From Streptomyces sp. M92 (lineage in GTDB: Bacteria > Actinomycetota > Actinomycetes > Streptomycetales > Streptomycetaceae), in NCBI RefSeq assembly GCF_028473745.1, contig NZ_CP101137.1, positions 7,013,501-7,077,500 on the forward strand: a stretch of 64,000 nucleotides of DNA. The letters are read 5' to 3'. The notes under the pieces are model-generated. The model worked only from the letters and a program-made list of their open reading frames with translations. It did not search any database and had not been told where the DNA came from. This document shows positions 17,160 through 25,377 of the stretch, piece after piece (the stretch's first letter is position 1; each line of letters opens with the position of its first letter). The position numbers were made by a program, and so were the translations under genes.

Positions 17160-17747
17160 ATGGGAAAGACTTACGAACGCATCGACGGCAGACTCCGCAC
17201 CTTCATAGAGGCACAGCCCGTCTTCTTCACCGCCACCGCGCCGCTGGCCGGCGACGGCACGGTCAACCTCTCCCCCAAGGGCCTCACGGGCAGCTTCGCC
17301 GTGCTCGACGAACTCACCGTGGCCTACCTCGACTTCGCCGGCTCCAACGCCGAGACCATCGCCCACCTGCGCGAGAACGGACGGATCACCCTGATGTGGT
17401 GCGCCTTCCAGGGGCCGCCGAACATCGTCCGGGTGCACGGCCGCGGCGAACCGGTCTTCCGCGACGACCCCCGCTTCCCGGAACTGCTCACCCACTTCCC
17501 GGACATCGACCCGAGTGAGCACGGGCTGCGCGCCGTCATCGTCGTGACCGCCGAACTGGTCCGGGACACCTGCGGCTACGGCGTCCCCTTCATGGCGTAC
17601 GAGTCGGACCGGGATCTGCACGGCAAGCGTTTCGCACGCGAGGACGACGCCTCGCTCAGCGCGTACTTCACCAAGAAGGAGCACATCGCGACGAGCATGG
17701 ACGGCCTTCCCGGGCTGCCGTTGCCGCTGCCCCCGTCTAGCGTCTGA
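17160..17747 (+). CDS. Pyridoxamine 5'-phosphate oxidase-family flavin protein
   Basis: A 195-residue split-barrel protein. VFFTATAPLAGDGTVNLSPK and AYLDFAGSNAETIAHLRENG are typical of the PNPOx-like group, and PPNIVRVHGRGEPV is the later strand with flavin contacts. These proteins bind FMN or F420. The true reaction is unknown. The ATG follows CATAAT by 8 bases with no Shine-Dalgarno, so it may be translated from a leaderless message. It diverges from argH, so the ARG boxes are also upstream of it. Confidence 0.85.
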   Translation: MGKTYERIDGRLRTFIEAQPVFFTATAPLAGDGTVNLSPKGLTGSFAVLDELTVAYLDFAGSNAETIAHLRENGRITLMWCAFQGPPNIVRVHGRGEPVFRDDPRFPELLTHFPDIDPSEHGLRAVIVVTAELVRDTCGYGVPFMAYESDRDLHGKRFAREDDASLSAYFTKKEHIATSMDGLPGLPLPLPPSSV

Positions 17748-17750
17748 GCC

Positions 17751-18467
17751 ATGCGCCCCGGTGTCGTCGCCGTCCTCCTGTCCGCCACCCTCCTCGTGCT
17801 CGGTGCCGCGCCCCCCGACGGGTCCGGTCCACGGCCCCTGCCGGCGCGCATGGCGGACACCGGCGGCGGTACCCAGCTGATCACCGCCGTGGCGCCCGGC
17901 ACCGGTTCGACCGAGGGCCGGGTCACCTGGTGGGACCGCAGGGGCGGCACGGACGGCCGGTGGGTGGCGGCCGGTTCGGCACCCGCCCGCTTCGGTGCGG
18001 GCGGTCTCACCGACGGGGCGACGCGCGAGCAGGGCACGAGCACCACCCCGACCGGTCTGTACGACCTCCCGTACGCCTTCGGCATCGAGCCCGCGCCGCG
18101 CGGGACGGAGTACCGGTACCGCCCGGTGCGCCAGGACTCCTGGTGGTGCCAGGACAACGCCTCCCGCGCCTACAACCGCTGGACCGAGCCCCGCCCCGCC
18201 GACTGCCGCGCCACCGAGGCCGAGCACCTGATCACCTACACGGCGCAGTACGCGCACGCCCTGGTCGTCGGCTTCAACTACCACCGCCCGGTGCGCGGCC
18301 GCGGCGCGGGCATCTTCCTGCACGTCGACGGGCGCGGGGCGACGGCGGGCTGCGTGTCGGTGCCGCGCGAGGCGATGCGGCGGATCCTGCGGTGGGCCGA
18401 GCCGGACCAGCGGCCGCACATCGCCATCGGCACCCGGGACGGGGCCACGGCGATCACGCGGTACTGA
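17751..18467 (+). CDS. Secreted L,D-transpeptidase-like (YkuD-fold) protein
   Basis: A 238-residue protein with a signal peptide (RPGVVAVLLSATLLVLGAAP). The catalytic region reads HVDGRGATAGCVSVP (residues ~194-208), matching HxxxxxxTxGC of L,D-transpeptidases, with Cys as nucleophile. Earlier TSTTPTGLYDLPYAFG is the conserved TPxG strand. It may cross-link or modify peptidoglycan, though Streptomyces paralogues of this short type are not characterised to my knowledge. It starts 3 bases after the preceding gene, so the two are probably co-transcribed. Confidence 0.8.
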   Translation: MRPGVVAVLLSATLLVLGAAPPDGSGPRPLPARMADTGGGTQLITAVAPGTGSTEGRVTWWDRRGGTDGRWVAAGSAPARFGAGGLTDGATREQGTSTTPTGLYDLPYAFGIEPAPRGTEYRYRPVRQDSWWCQDNASRAYNRWTEPRPADCRATEAEHLITYTAQYAHALVVGFNYHRPVRGRGAGIFLHVDGRGATAGCVSVPREAMRRILRWAEPDQRPHIAIGTRDGATAITRY

Positions 18468-18564
18468 GCGGTGCCGAACGGCGGCGACGGGACCGGCGGA
18501 CGCTGAACGCTCGGCCGGCCCGGCGCGTATCTGTGGGCCAAGGGCCGAGTCCCACGGAGGAACC

Positions 18565-19947
18565 GTGACCACCACGCTCGCCGGCGGCCGTGCCGCCCGC
18601 CGTCAGACGATGCGGCGCATCCGCCCGCGCCGCTCCCCCGCCGTCCCCCTGCTGCTCGCCGTATGGGCGGGCGCGGCGGGCGTGTTGTGGCTGTGGTGGC
18701 GCAACACGCCCGCCATCTCCGACCGGACCGACATGATCCTGAACGCGGGCCGGATCACCGGACTGCTCGCCGGGTACCTGATGGCGCTGGTCGTGCTCCA
18801 GATGGCGCGCGTGCCCGCCCTGGAACGGCGGGTGGGCTCGGACCGGGTCGCCCGCTGGCACGCCATGACCGGCCGCTACACCCTCTGTCTGGTCCTCGCC
18901 CACGTCTTCCTGATCATGTGGGGCTACGCCGCCCAGGCGGGCAAGGGCCTGGGCGGCGTCGTCCAGCAGACGGTCGACTCGGTGAACCAGCTGCCGGACA
19001 TGGGCAAGGCCGCCGTCGGCACCGGCCTGCTGGTCCTCATCGGCCTGCTGTCCGCCGGCCCGGTGCGCCGCCGCATCCCGTACGACGCCTGGTACCACGT
19101 GCACCTGCTCACCTACGCGGCGGTGTTCCTGACCTTCTGGCACCAGCTGACCACCGGCAACGACTTCGCCGTCGAGCCGTTCGCCAGGACCGTCTGGTAC
19201 GCGCTGTACGGGACGGTGACCGCGCTCGTCCTCTGGTACCGGATCCTGACCCCCCTGCGCCTCAACCTGCGGCACCGGCTGCGGGTCGAGGCGGTGATCG
19301 AGGAGACGCCCGGCATCGTGTCGGTGCTGATCGGCGGGCGCCGGCTGCACCGGATGGGCGCGGAGGCCGGGCAGTTCTTCCGCTGGCGGTTCCTGGCGCC
19401 CGGGATGCGGTTCAGCTCCCACCCGTACTCGCTGTCGGCGGCGCCGCGCCCGGACATGCTGCGGATCACCGTGAAGGCGATCGGCGACCACAGCGCCCGG
19501 CTGCGCGAGCTGGAGCCCGGCACCCGGGTGTGGGCGGAGGGGCCGTACGGCGCGCTGACCGCCCAGCGCCGCAGCCGCGGCAAGGTACTGCTGGTGGCGG
19601 GCGGGGTCGGCATCACGCCGATGCGGGCGCTCTTCGAGACGCTGCCCGGCGCGTCCGGCGACATCACGCTGCTCTACCGGGCCAACAGCACCCAGGACCT
19701 GGCCCTGTGGGACGAGCTCGCCGGGATCGCCGACGAGCGCGGGGCCCGGCTGATGTACGCGGTGAACAGCCCGGACGGGGAGCGCCCGGACATCTCCGCG
19801 GAGACCCTGAGCCGCAAGATCCCGGACGTCGAGCGTCACGACGTCTTCCTGTGCGGGCCGCCCGGCTTCGCCCAGTCGGTGTACGAGGCACTGCGCGGCG
19901 CGGGGGTCCCCGCCCGCCGTATCCATCACGAGTCGTTCGAGATGTGA
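18565..19947 (+). CDS. Ferric-reductase-like transmembrane oxidoreductase with FAD and NAD(P) domains
   Basis: A 460-residue protein. Residues ~25-225 hold about six membrane segments with His residues for heme (WHAMTGRYTLCLVLAHV, then YHVHLLTYAAVFLTFWHQL). Residues ~235-460 are a ferredoxin-reductase-like unit: the FAD motif SHPYSLSAAP (RxYS-type), the NAD motif VLLVAGGVGITPMRALFE, and the C-terminal FLCGPPGF. It moves electrons from NAD(P)H across the membrane. GTG 18565 has GGAGG five bases upstream. The next two genes encode FMN-binding and flavin-transferase proteins, suggesting an outward electron path to a covalently bound flavin. Confidence 0.92.
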   Translation: MTTTLAGGRAARRQTMRRIRPRRSPAVPLLLAVWAGAAGVLWLWWRNTPAISDRTDMILNAGRITGLLAGYLMALVVLQMARVPALERRVGSDRVARWHAMTGRYTLCLVLAHVFLIMWGYAAQAGKGLGGVVQQTVDSVNQLPDMGKAAVGTGLLVLIGLLSAGPVRRRIPYDAWYHVHLLTYAAVFLTFWHQLTTGNDFAVEPFARTVWYALYGTVTALVLWYRILTPLRLNLRHRLRVEAVIEETPGIVSVLIGGRRLHRMGAEAGQFFRWRFLAPGMRFSSHPYSLSAAPRPDMLRITVKAIGDHSARLRELEPGTRVWAEGPYGALTAQRRSRGKVLLVAGGVGITPMRALFETLPGASGDITLLYRANSTQDLALWDELAGIADERGARLMYAVNSPDGERPDISAETLSRKIPDVERHDVFLCGPPGFAQSVYEALRGAGVPARRIHHESFEM

Positions 19948-19974
19948 GCGACGGACATCAGGAGTCCAGGACAG

Positions 19975-20712
19975 ATGAGGAAAAGCCACCCCGTCCGGCG
20001 TGCCGTGCTCGCCGGTGCCGCCACCGTGTCCGGGATCGTGCTGCTGCTGTCGCTGAAACCGGCGTCCGACCCGGGCTCCGCTTCCGCGGCGGGCGGCGCG
20101 GCCCCGCCGGTGGCGGCGCAGTCGCCGCAGGGCGGGCGCGGTGCCGGTGCCGGCACGGTGACGGGTGACGCGGCCAGTACCCAGTACGGGCCCGTGCAGG
20201 TCCGGGTCACCGTCAGCGGCGGGAAGATCACCGGCGCCGAGGCGGTACAGGCGCCCAAGGGCGGACGGAGCGACCAGATCACCGCCGACGCCGTACCCAG
20301 ACTCAACCAAGCCGCCATCACCACCGGCAACGCCGACATCGACACCGTCTCCGGCGCCACCTACACCAGCGCCGGATACAAGCAGTCGCTGCAATCCGCG
20401 CTGGACAAGGTGAAGGCCGGGGCGGACGGCGGCCCGGACACCCGGACGCTCACCGGTGCCGTCGCCCGGACCCAGTACGGGCCCGTGCAGGTCCGGGTCA
20501 CCGTCAGCGGCGGGAAGATCACCGGCGCCGAGGCGGTACAGGCGCCCAAGGGCGGACGGAGCGACCAGATCACCGCCGACGCCGTACCCAGACTCAACCA
20601 AGCCGCCATCACCACCGGCAACGCCGACATCGACACCGTCTCCGGCGCCACCTACACCAGCGCCGGATACAAGCAGTCGCTCCAGTCGGCCCTGGACCAG
20701 GCCGGTGGTTGA
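19975..20712 (+). CDS. Exported protein with two near-identical FMN-binding domains
   Basis: A 245-residue protein with an N-terminal membrane anchor or signal (VLAGAATVSGIVLLLSL). Two FMN-binding domains follow, at about residues 66-144 and 163-242. Each has the flavinylation motif DTVSGATYTS, in which ApbE attaches FMN to the second Thr-type site of the SGAT sequence. Most relatives known to me have a single such domain. The two domains share 212 identical bases, including silent positions. The gene is 27 bases after the reductase gene and overlaps apbE, so the three probably act together. Confidence 0.9.
   Translation: MRKSHPVRRAVLAGAATVSGIVLLLSLKPASDPGSASAAGGAAPPVAAQSPQGGRGAGAGTVTGDAASTQYGPVQVRVTVSGGKITGAEAVQAPKGGRSDQITADAVPRLNQAAITTGNADIDTVSGATYTSAGYKQSLQSALDKVKAGADGGPDTRTLTGAVARTQYGPVQVRVTVSGGKITGAEAVQAPKGGRSDQITADAVPRLNQAAITTGNADIDTVSGATYTSAGYKQSLQSALDQAGG
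20179..20390 (+). repeat. Exact 212-bp direct repeat, copy 1 (FMN-binding domain)
   Basis: Identical to 20470-20681 with a 291-bp (97-codon) offset. It is bounded by single mismatches at 20178 (T against G) and 20391 (G against C). It covers almost the whole first FMN-binding domain. Confidence 0.95.
20470..20681 (+). repeat. Exact 212-bp direct repeat, copy 2 (FMN-binding domain)
   Basis: Second copy of the 212-bp block, in frame with the first. The 79-bp spacer between copies (20391-20469) encodes a Lys/Gly/Ala-rich linker and has diverged. Confidence 0.95.
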
Positions 20713-21505
20713 TCAGGTGGCCGGGGCCGCACAGGCTCCCGCCGCGGTACGCCGGGTGGAGGAGACGATGGGGACCGTCTTCTCCTTCGACGTCCGCGGC
20801 GGGGAACCCACGGCGGTACGGGCGGCGCTGGACGAGGCGGTGGCGGAACTGCGCCGGGCCGACGAGGTGTTCAGCACCTACCGGGAGGAGAGCGAGGTCT
20901 CCCGGCTGGCGCGCGGCGAGCTGACCGTCGACGCGTGCGTGCCCGAGGTCGCCGAGGTGCTGGAGCTGGCCGCGGAGGCCGAGCGGGTGAGCGACGGCTG
21001 GTTCAGCTCCGTGTACCGGGGGCGGCTCGATCCGACGGGGATCGTCAAGGGCTGGGCCGTGGAGCGCGCCGCCCGTGGGGTCGCGGCGGCCGGCGCGGTC
21101 GGGGTGAGCGTCAACGGCGGCGGGGACGTGCAGTTGCTCGGGACGCCGGGGGCGGGACGGCCGTGGCGGGTGGGCGTGTCGGACCCGTTGCGCACGGGCG
21201 GGCTGGCGGCGGTCGTGTCGGCGGCCGGGGCGGCCGAGCTGGCCGTGGCGACGTCCGGCACGGCGGAGCGGGGCGCGCACATCGTCGACCCGCGCACGGG
21301 GCGCCCCGCGGTGACCGACCTGGTGTCGGTGACGGTGGTGGCGGCACGGCTGACGTGGGCGGACTGCTGGGCGACGGCGGCGTTCGCGATGGGGGCGCGG
21401 GAGGGGTTCCGGTGGCTGGAGTCGCTGGACGGGGTGGAGGGGCTGTTGGTGGCGGCGGGGGGCGGGGTGCGGTGCACGGGGGGTCTGGCGGGGTGGTTGG
21501 GGTGA
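20705..21505 (+). CDS. apbE: FAD:protein FMN transferase (ApbE family)
   Basis: A 266-residue enzyme that moves FMN from FAD onto Thr of FMN-binding proteins, needing Mg. Family parts are ETMGTVFSFDV near the N-terminus, STYREESEVSRLARGE, DPTGIVKGWAVERAA, VSVNGGGDVQLLG, ATSGTAERGAHIVDP and WADCWATAAFAMG. GTG 20705 overlaps the previous stop by 8 bases. A later ATG at 20768 has a good GGAGGAG but would remove the conserved MGT strand, so the early start is preferred with some doubt. Its likely substrate is the doubled FMN-binding protein beside it. Confidence 0.9.
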   Translation: MVDQVAGAAQAPAAVRRVEETMGTVFSFDVRGGEPTAVRAALDEAVAELRRADEVFSTYREESEVSRLARGELTVDACVPEVAEVLELAAEAERVSDGWFSSVYRGRLDPTGIVKGWAVERAARGVAAAGAVGVSVNGGGDVQLLGTPGAGRPWRVGVSDPLRTGGLAAVVSAAGAAELAVATSGTAERGAHIVDPRTGRPAVTDLVSVTVVAARLTWADCWATAAFAMGAREGFRWLESLDGVEGLLVAAGGGVRCTGGLAGWLG

Positions 21506-21510
21506 CTGCA

Positions 21511-21560
21511 CCCCCAGGGGCGCGGCGAACTGCGCGACCAGCCACCGACCACCCGCACCC
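21511..21560. repeat. Intergenic repeat element, copy A
   Basis: Contains the core GGGGCGCGGCGAACTGCGCG followed by ACCAGCCACC. It lies between the convergent apbE and argR stops. The same core is found at 40921-41004 and 46941-46998. Confidence 0.75.
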
Positions 21561-21574
21561 GGCCCCCGCCGCGC

Positions 21575-22114
21575 TCACCCCCCGTTCTGGGCCAACCGCA
21601 GCAAATGGTCCGCCAACGCCTGCCCACCCGTCGGCTCCCTGCTGATCAGCAGCAGCGTGTCGTCACCCGCGATCGTGCCCAGGATGTCGTGCAGTTCCGC
21701 CTGGTCGATCGCCGACGCGAGGAACTGCGCGGCCCCCGGCGGGGTCCGAAGGACCACGAGGTTGGCCGAAGCCTCCGCGGAGATCAGCAGCTCCGCGGAG
21801 AGCCGCCGCATCCGCTCCTCCTTCGCCGACTCCCCGAGCGGCGCCCGCGGGGTGCGGAAACCGCCCTCGCTGGGCACCGCGTAGATGAGGTCGCCGTCGT
21901 TGTTGCGGATCTTGACCGCGTTCAGCTCGTCCAGGTCCCGGGAGAGCGTCGCCTGCGTGACGGTCAGCCCGTCGTCGGCGAGCAGCTTCGCGAGCTGGCT
22001 CTGCGAGCGCACCGCCTGCCGGTTGAGGATGTCCACGATCCGGCGGTGGCGTGCGGTGCGGGTCTGCGGTACGGCAGGCCCACCGGTCTGCTCGTGCTCC
22101 TGCGCCTGGCTCAT
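21575..22114 (-). CDS. argR: Arginine repressor ArgR
   Basis: A 179-residue repressor. The N-terminal winged-helix part (RHRRIVDILNRQAVRSQSQL, TVTQATLSRDLDELNAVKIR) binds ARG boxes. The C-terminal part has the oligomer and arginine-binding block GTIAGDDTLLLISREPTGG. ATG 22114 lies 7 bases downstream of the argD stop. An earlier start would overlap argD. It is the last gene of argCJBDR, so it should repress its own operon and argH. Confidence 0.96.
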   Translation of the reverse strand: MSQAQEHEQTGGPAVPQTRTARHRRIVDILNRQAVRSQSQLAKLLADDGLTVTQATLSRDLDELNAVKIRNNDGDLIYAVPSEGGFRTPRAPLGESAKEERMRRLSAELLISAEASANLVVLRTPPGAAQFLASAIDQAELHDILGTIAGDDTLLLISREPTGGQALADHLLRLAQNGG

Positions 22115-22121
22115 CGTCGTC

Positions 22122-23330
22122 TCATTCTCCGGATCGTCCGTCCCCGTGGGCCGCGTCGGCGGCCTGGTCAAGGATGCCGGGCAGGGCCCCGAGGAACGCG
22201 TCCACCGCGTCGTCGCCGAGGTTCAGCGGCGGCATCAGCCGTACGACATCGGGTGCGGGCGCGTTCACCAGGATTCCGGCGTCCTGAGCCGCCTGCTGCA
22301 CCTGGGGTGCGAGCGGCCCGGTGAGCACGATACCCAGGAGGAGGCCGGCCCCCCGGACATGGGCTGCGAGCGGGTGGCCCAGCCCTTCGACGCCGCCGCG
22401 GATCTTCTCCCCCTGCCGCTTGACGTTCTCCAGCAGCCCCTCGTCCGCGATGGTGTCGAGGACGGCGAGTCCGGCGGCGCAGGCGACGGGGTTGCCGCCG
22501 AAGGTGGTGCCGTGCTGGCCGGGCTGGAGGAGTTCGGCGGCGCGGCCGAAGGCGACCGTCGCGCCGAGCGGGAGTCCGCCGCCAAGGCCCTTGGCGAGGG
22601 TGACGACGTCCGGCAGGACGCCTTCGTGGGCCTGGTACTCGAACCAGTGCCCGGTCCGGCCGACGCCGGTCTGCACCTCGTCCAGGACGAGCAGCGCGCC
22701 GGTGGCGGCGGTGATGGCCCGGGCCGCCTTGAGGTAGCCCGGAGGCGGGACCACGACGCCGTTCTCGCCCTGGATCGGCTCGATGATCACCAGGGCCGTC
22801 TCCTCGGTGACCGCGGCGGCCAGCGCCTGCGCGTCGCCGTAGGGCACATGCGTGACGTCGCCGGGCAGCGGCCGGAAGGGCGCCTGCTTGCCGGGCTGGC
22901 CGGTGAGGGCGAGGGCGCCCATCGTGCGGCCGTGGAAGCCGCCGTCGGTGGCGACCATGTGCGGCCGCCCGGTCAGCCGGCCGATCTTGAAGGCGCCCTC
23001 GTTGGCCTCGGCGCCGGAGTTGCAGAAGTAGACCTTGCCGTCGCGGCCGAAGCGCTGGAGCAGCCGTTCGGCGAGCGCGACGGGCGGCTCGGCGATGAAG
23101 AGGTTGGAGACGTGGCCGAGGGAGGCGATCTGCCGGCTCACCGCGTCGACCACCGCCGGGTGGGCGTGGCCGAGCGCGTTGACCGCGATGCCGCCGACGA
23201 AGTCCAGGTACTCCTTGCCGTCGGCGTCCCAGAGCCGGGCGCCGTCGCCGCGCACGAGCGGCAGGCGCGGCGTGCCGTAGTTGTTCATGAGCGTGCCCTG
23301 CCACCGCTCGGTCAGCTCCGCGTTGCTCAT
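22122..23330 (-). CDS. argD: Acetylornithine aminotransferase
   Basis: A 402-residue class-III PLP aminotransferase that converts N-acetylglutamate semialdehyde to N-acetylornithine. GDGARLWDADGKEYLDFVGG begins the fold, LVLDEVQTGVGRTG holds the PLP-contacting Asp, and VTLAKGLGGGLPLGA carries the Schiff-base Lys. The ATG overlaps the argB stop by four bases (ATGA), so translation is coupled. Confidence 0.97.
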   Translation of the reverse strand: MSNAELTERWQGTLMNNYGTPRLPLVRGDGARLWDADGKEYLDFVGGIAVNALGHAHPAVVDAVSRQIASLGHVSNLFIAEPPVALAERLLQRFGRDGKVYFCNSGAEANEGAFKIGRLTGRPHMVATDGGFHGRTMGALALTGQPGKQAPFRPLPGDVTHVPYGDAQALAAAVTEETALVIIEPIQGENGVVVPPPGYLKAARAITAATGALLVLDEVQTGVGRTGHWFEYQAHEGVLPDVVTLAKGLGGGLPLGATVAFGRAAELLQPGQHGTTFGGNPVACAAGLAVLDTIADEGLLENVKRQGEKIRGGVEGLGHPLAAHVRGAGLLLGIVLTGPLAPQVQQAAQDAGILVNAPAPDVVRLMPPLNLGDDAVDAFLGALPGILDQAADAAHGDGRSGE

Positions 23331-24229
23331 GATTCCCCCTGTCCGTCCGGCACGACCATCGTGCCGATCCCCTCGTCGGTGAAGATCTCCAGCAGGATCG
23401 AGTGCTGGACCCGGCCGTCGATGACGCGGGCGGTGGTGACGCCGTTGCGTACGGCGTGCAGGCAGCCCTCCATCTTCGGCACCATGCCGCTGGACAGCTC
23501 GGGCAACAGCTTCTCGAGCTGGGCGGCGGTGAGGCGGCTGATCACCTCGTCGGAGTCCGGCCAGTCCTCGTACAGGCCCTCGACGTCGGTGAGGACCATG
23601 AGCGTCTCGGCACCGAGCGCCGCAGCGAGTGCCGCAGCCGCCGTATCAGCATTGACGTTGTAGACATGTCCGTCGTCCTGGGAGCGGGCGATCGAGGAGA
23701 CCACCGGGATGCGGCCGTCGGCCAGCAGCGCCTCGATGGCGCCGGTGTCGATCTCGGTGATCTCGCCGACCCGTCCGATGTCGACGGACTCGCCGTCGAT
23801 CTCGGGCCGGTGCTTGGTGGCGGTGATGGTGTGCGCGTCCTCGCCGGTGAGACCGACGGCGAGCGGTCCGTGCTGGTTGAGCAGTCCGACCAGCTCGCGC
23901 TGCACCTGCCCGGCCAGCACCATCCGTACGACGTCCATGGCGTCCTCGGTGGTGACCCGCAGGCCGGCCTTGAACTCGCTGACGATGCCGGCCTTGTCCA
24001 GGGCGGCGCTGATCTGCGGGCCGCCGCCGTGCACGACGACGGGCTTGAGGCCGGCGTGGCGCAGGAAGACGACGTCCTGGGCGAAGGCGGCCTTGAGGTC
24101 CTCGTCCACCATGGCGTTGCCGCCGAACTTGATGACGACGGTCTTGCCGTGGTGCCGGGTCAGCCAGGGCAGCGCCTCGATGAGGATCTGGGCCTTGGGG
24201 AGCGCGGTGTGCTTCCTGGTCGTGCTCAT
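23327..24229 (-). CDS. argB: Acetylglutamate kinase
   Basis: A 300-residue amino-acid kinase that phosphorylates N-acetylglutamate, the regulated step. The N-terminal strand TVVIKFGGNAMVD and VVVHGGGPQIS bind substrates, and VYNVNADTAAAALAAALGA plus LMVLTDVEGLYED form the ATP part. Actinobacterial ArgB enzymes with this N-terminal helix (ALPKAQILIEALPWL) are usually hexameric and inhibited by arginine. That is family knowledge. It overlaps argJ by four bases at its start and argD at its end. Confidence 0.97.
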   Translation of the reverse strand: MSTTRKHTALPKAQILIEALPWLTRHHGKTVVIKFGGNAMVDEDLKAAFAQDVVFLRHAGLKPVVVHGGGPQISAALDKAGIVSEFKAGLRVTTEDAMDVVRMVLAGQVQRELVGLLNQHGPLAVGLTGEDAHTITATKHRPEIDGESVDIGRVGEITEIDTGAIEALLADGRIPVVSSIARSQDDGHVYNVNADTAAAALAAALGAETLMVLTDVEGLYEDWPDSDEVISRLTAAQLEKLLPELSSGMVPKMEGCLHAVRNGVTTARVIDGRVQHSILLEIFTDEGIGTMVVPDGQGES

Positions 24230-25377
24230 GAGCTGTACGCGCTGTTCTCGTGGACGTAGTCGGCGGTGAGGTCGTTGGTCCAGATCGTGGCCGTGGCGTC
24301 GCCGGCGGCGAGGTCGGCGACGATGTGGACCTCGCGGTAGCGCATGTCGACCAGCTCGCGGTCCTCGCCGACGCCGCCGTTCTTGCAGACCCACACGCCG
24401 TTGATGGCGACGTTGAGGCGGTCGGGCTCGAAGGCGGCGGAGGTGGTGCCGATCGCGGAGAGCACCCGGCCCCAGTTGGGGTCCTCGCCGTGGATGGCGC
24501 ACTTGAGCAGGTTGTTGCGGGCGATGGTGCGGCCCACCTGGACGGCGTCGTCCTCGGTCGCGGCGTTCACGACCTCGACCTTGATGTCCTTGCTGGCGCC
24601 CTCGGCGTCCCGGATGAGCTGCTGCCCGAGGTCGTCGCAGACGGTGCGGACGGCCTCGGCGAACTCGGCGTGCTCCGGGGTGCGGCCGGAGGCGCCGGAG
24701 GCGAGGAGCAGCACCGTGTCGTTGGTGGACATGCAGCCGTCGGAGTCGACGCGGTCGAAGGTGACCCGGGTGGCGTCGCGCAGGGCGCGGTCGAGCACCT
24801 CGGTCTCCAGGTCGGCGTCGGTGGTGATCACGACGAGCATGGTGGCCAGGCCGGGGGCGAGCATGCCGGCGCCCTTGGCCATGCCGCCGACGGTCCAGCC
24901 GTCCTTGGTCACGACGGACGTCTTGTGCACGGTGTCGGTGGTCTTGATGGCGATGGCGGCCTTCTCGCCGCCGTGCTCGGAGAGCTGGCCGGCGGCGGTC
25001 TCGACGCCGGGGAGCAGCTTGTCCATGGGCAGCAGTACGCCGATGAGTCCCGTCGAGCAGACGGCGACCTCGCCCGCTCCCGTCCCGAGCACCTCGGCGG
25101 CCTTCTCGGCGGTGGCGTGGGTGTCCTGGAAGCCCTTGGGGCCGGTGCAGGCGTTGGCGCCACCGGAGTTGAGGACGACCGCGGACAGCTGCCCGCTCTT
25201 GAGCACCTGCTCGGACCACAGCACCGGCGCGGCCTTGACGCGGTTGGAGGTGAAGACACCGGCGGCGGCGCGTCGGGGGCCGTTGTTGACCACGAGGGCC
25301 AGGTCGGGGTTCCCGCTGTCCTTGATCCCGGCGGCGATGCCCGCCGCCGTGAATCCCTTTGCTGCCGTCACACTCAC
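24226..25377 (-). CDS. argJ: Bifunctional ornithine acetyltransferase / N-acetylglutamate synthase
   Basis: A 383-residue self-cleaving enzyme that recycles the acetyl group from acetylornithine to glutamate. The cleavage site is in KGAGMLAPGLATMLVVITTD, where the Thr of ATM becomes the N-terminal nucleophile of the beta chain. Other family parts are VVLNSGGANACTGPKG and NSAYSS at the C-terminus. GTG 25377 overlaps the argC stop (GTGA). A GTG two codons later is an alternative. Confidence 0.97.
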   Translation of the reverse strand: MSVTAAKGFTAAGIAAGIKDSGNPDLALVVNNGPRRAAAGVFTSNRVKAAPVLWSEQVLKSGQLSAVVLNSGGANACTGPKGFQDTHATAEKAAEVLGTGAGEVAVCSTGLIGVLLPMDKLLPGVETAAGQLSEHGGEKAAIAIKTTDTVHKTSVVTKDGWTVGGMAKGAGMLAPGLATMLVVITTDADLETEVLDRALRDATRVTFDRVDSDGCMSTNDTVLLLASGASGRTPEHAEFAEAVRTVCDDLGQQLIRDAEGASKDIKVEVVNAATEDDAVQVGRTIARNNLLKCAIHGEDPNWGRVLSAIGTTSAAFEPDRLNVAINGVWVCKNGGVGEDRELVDMRYREVHIVADLAAGDATATIWTNDLTADYVHENSAYSS

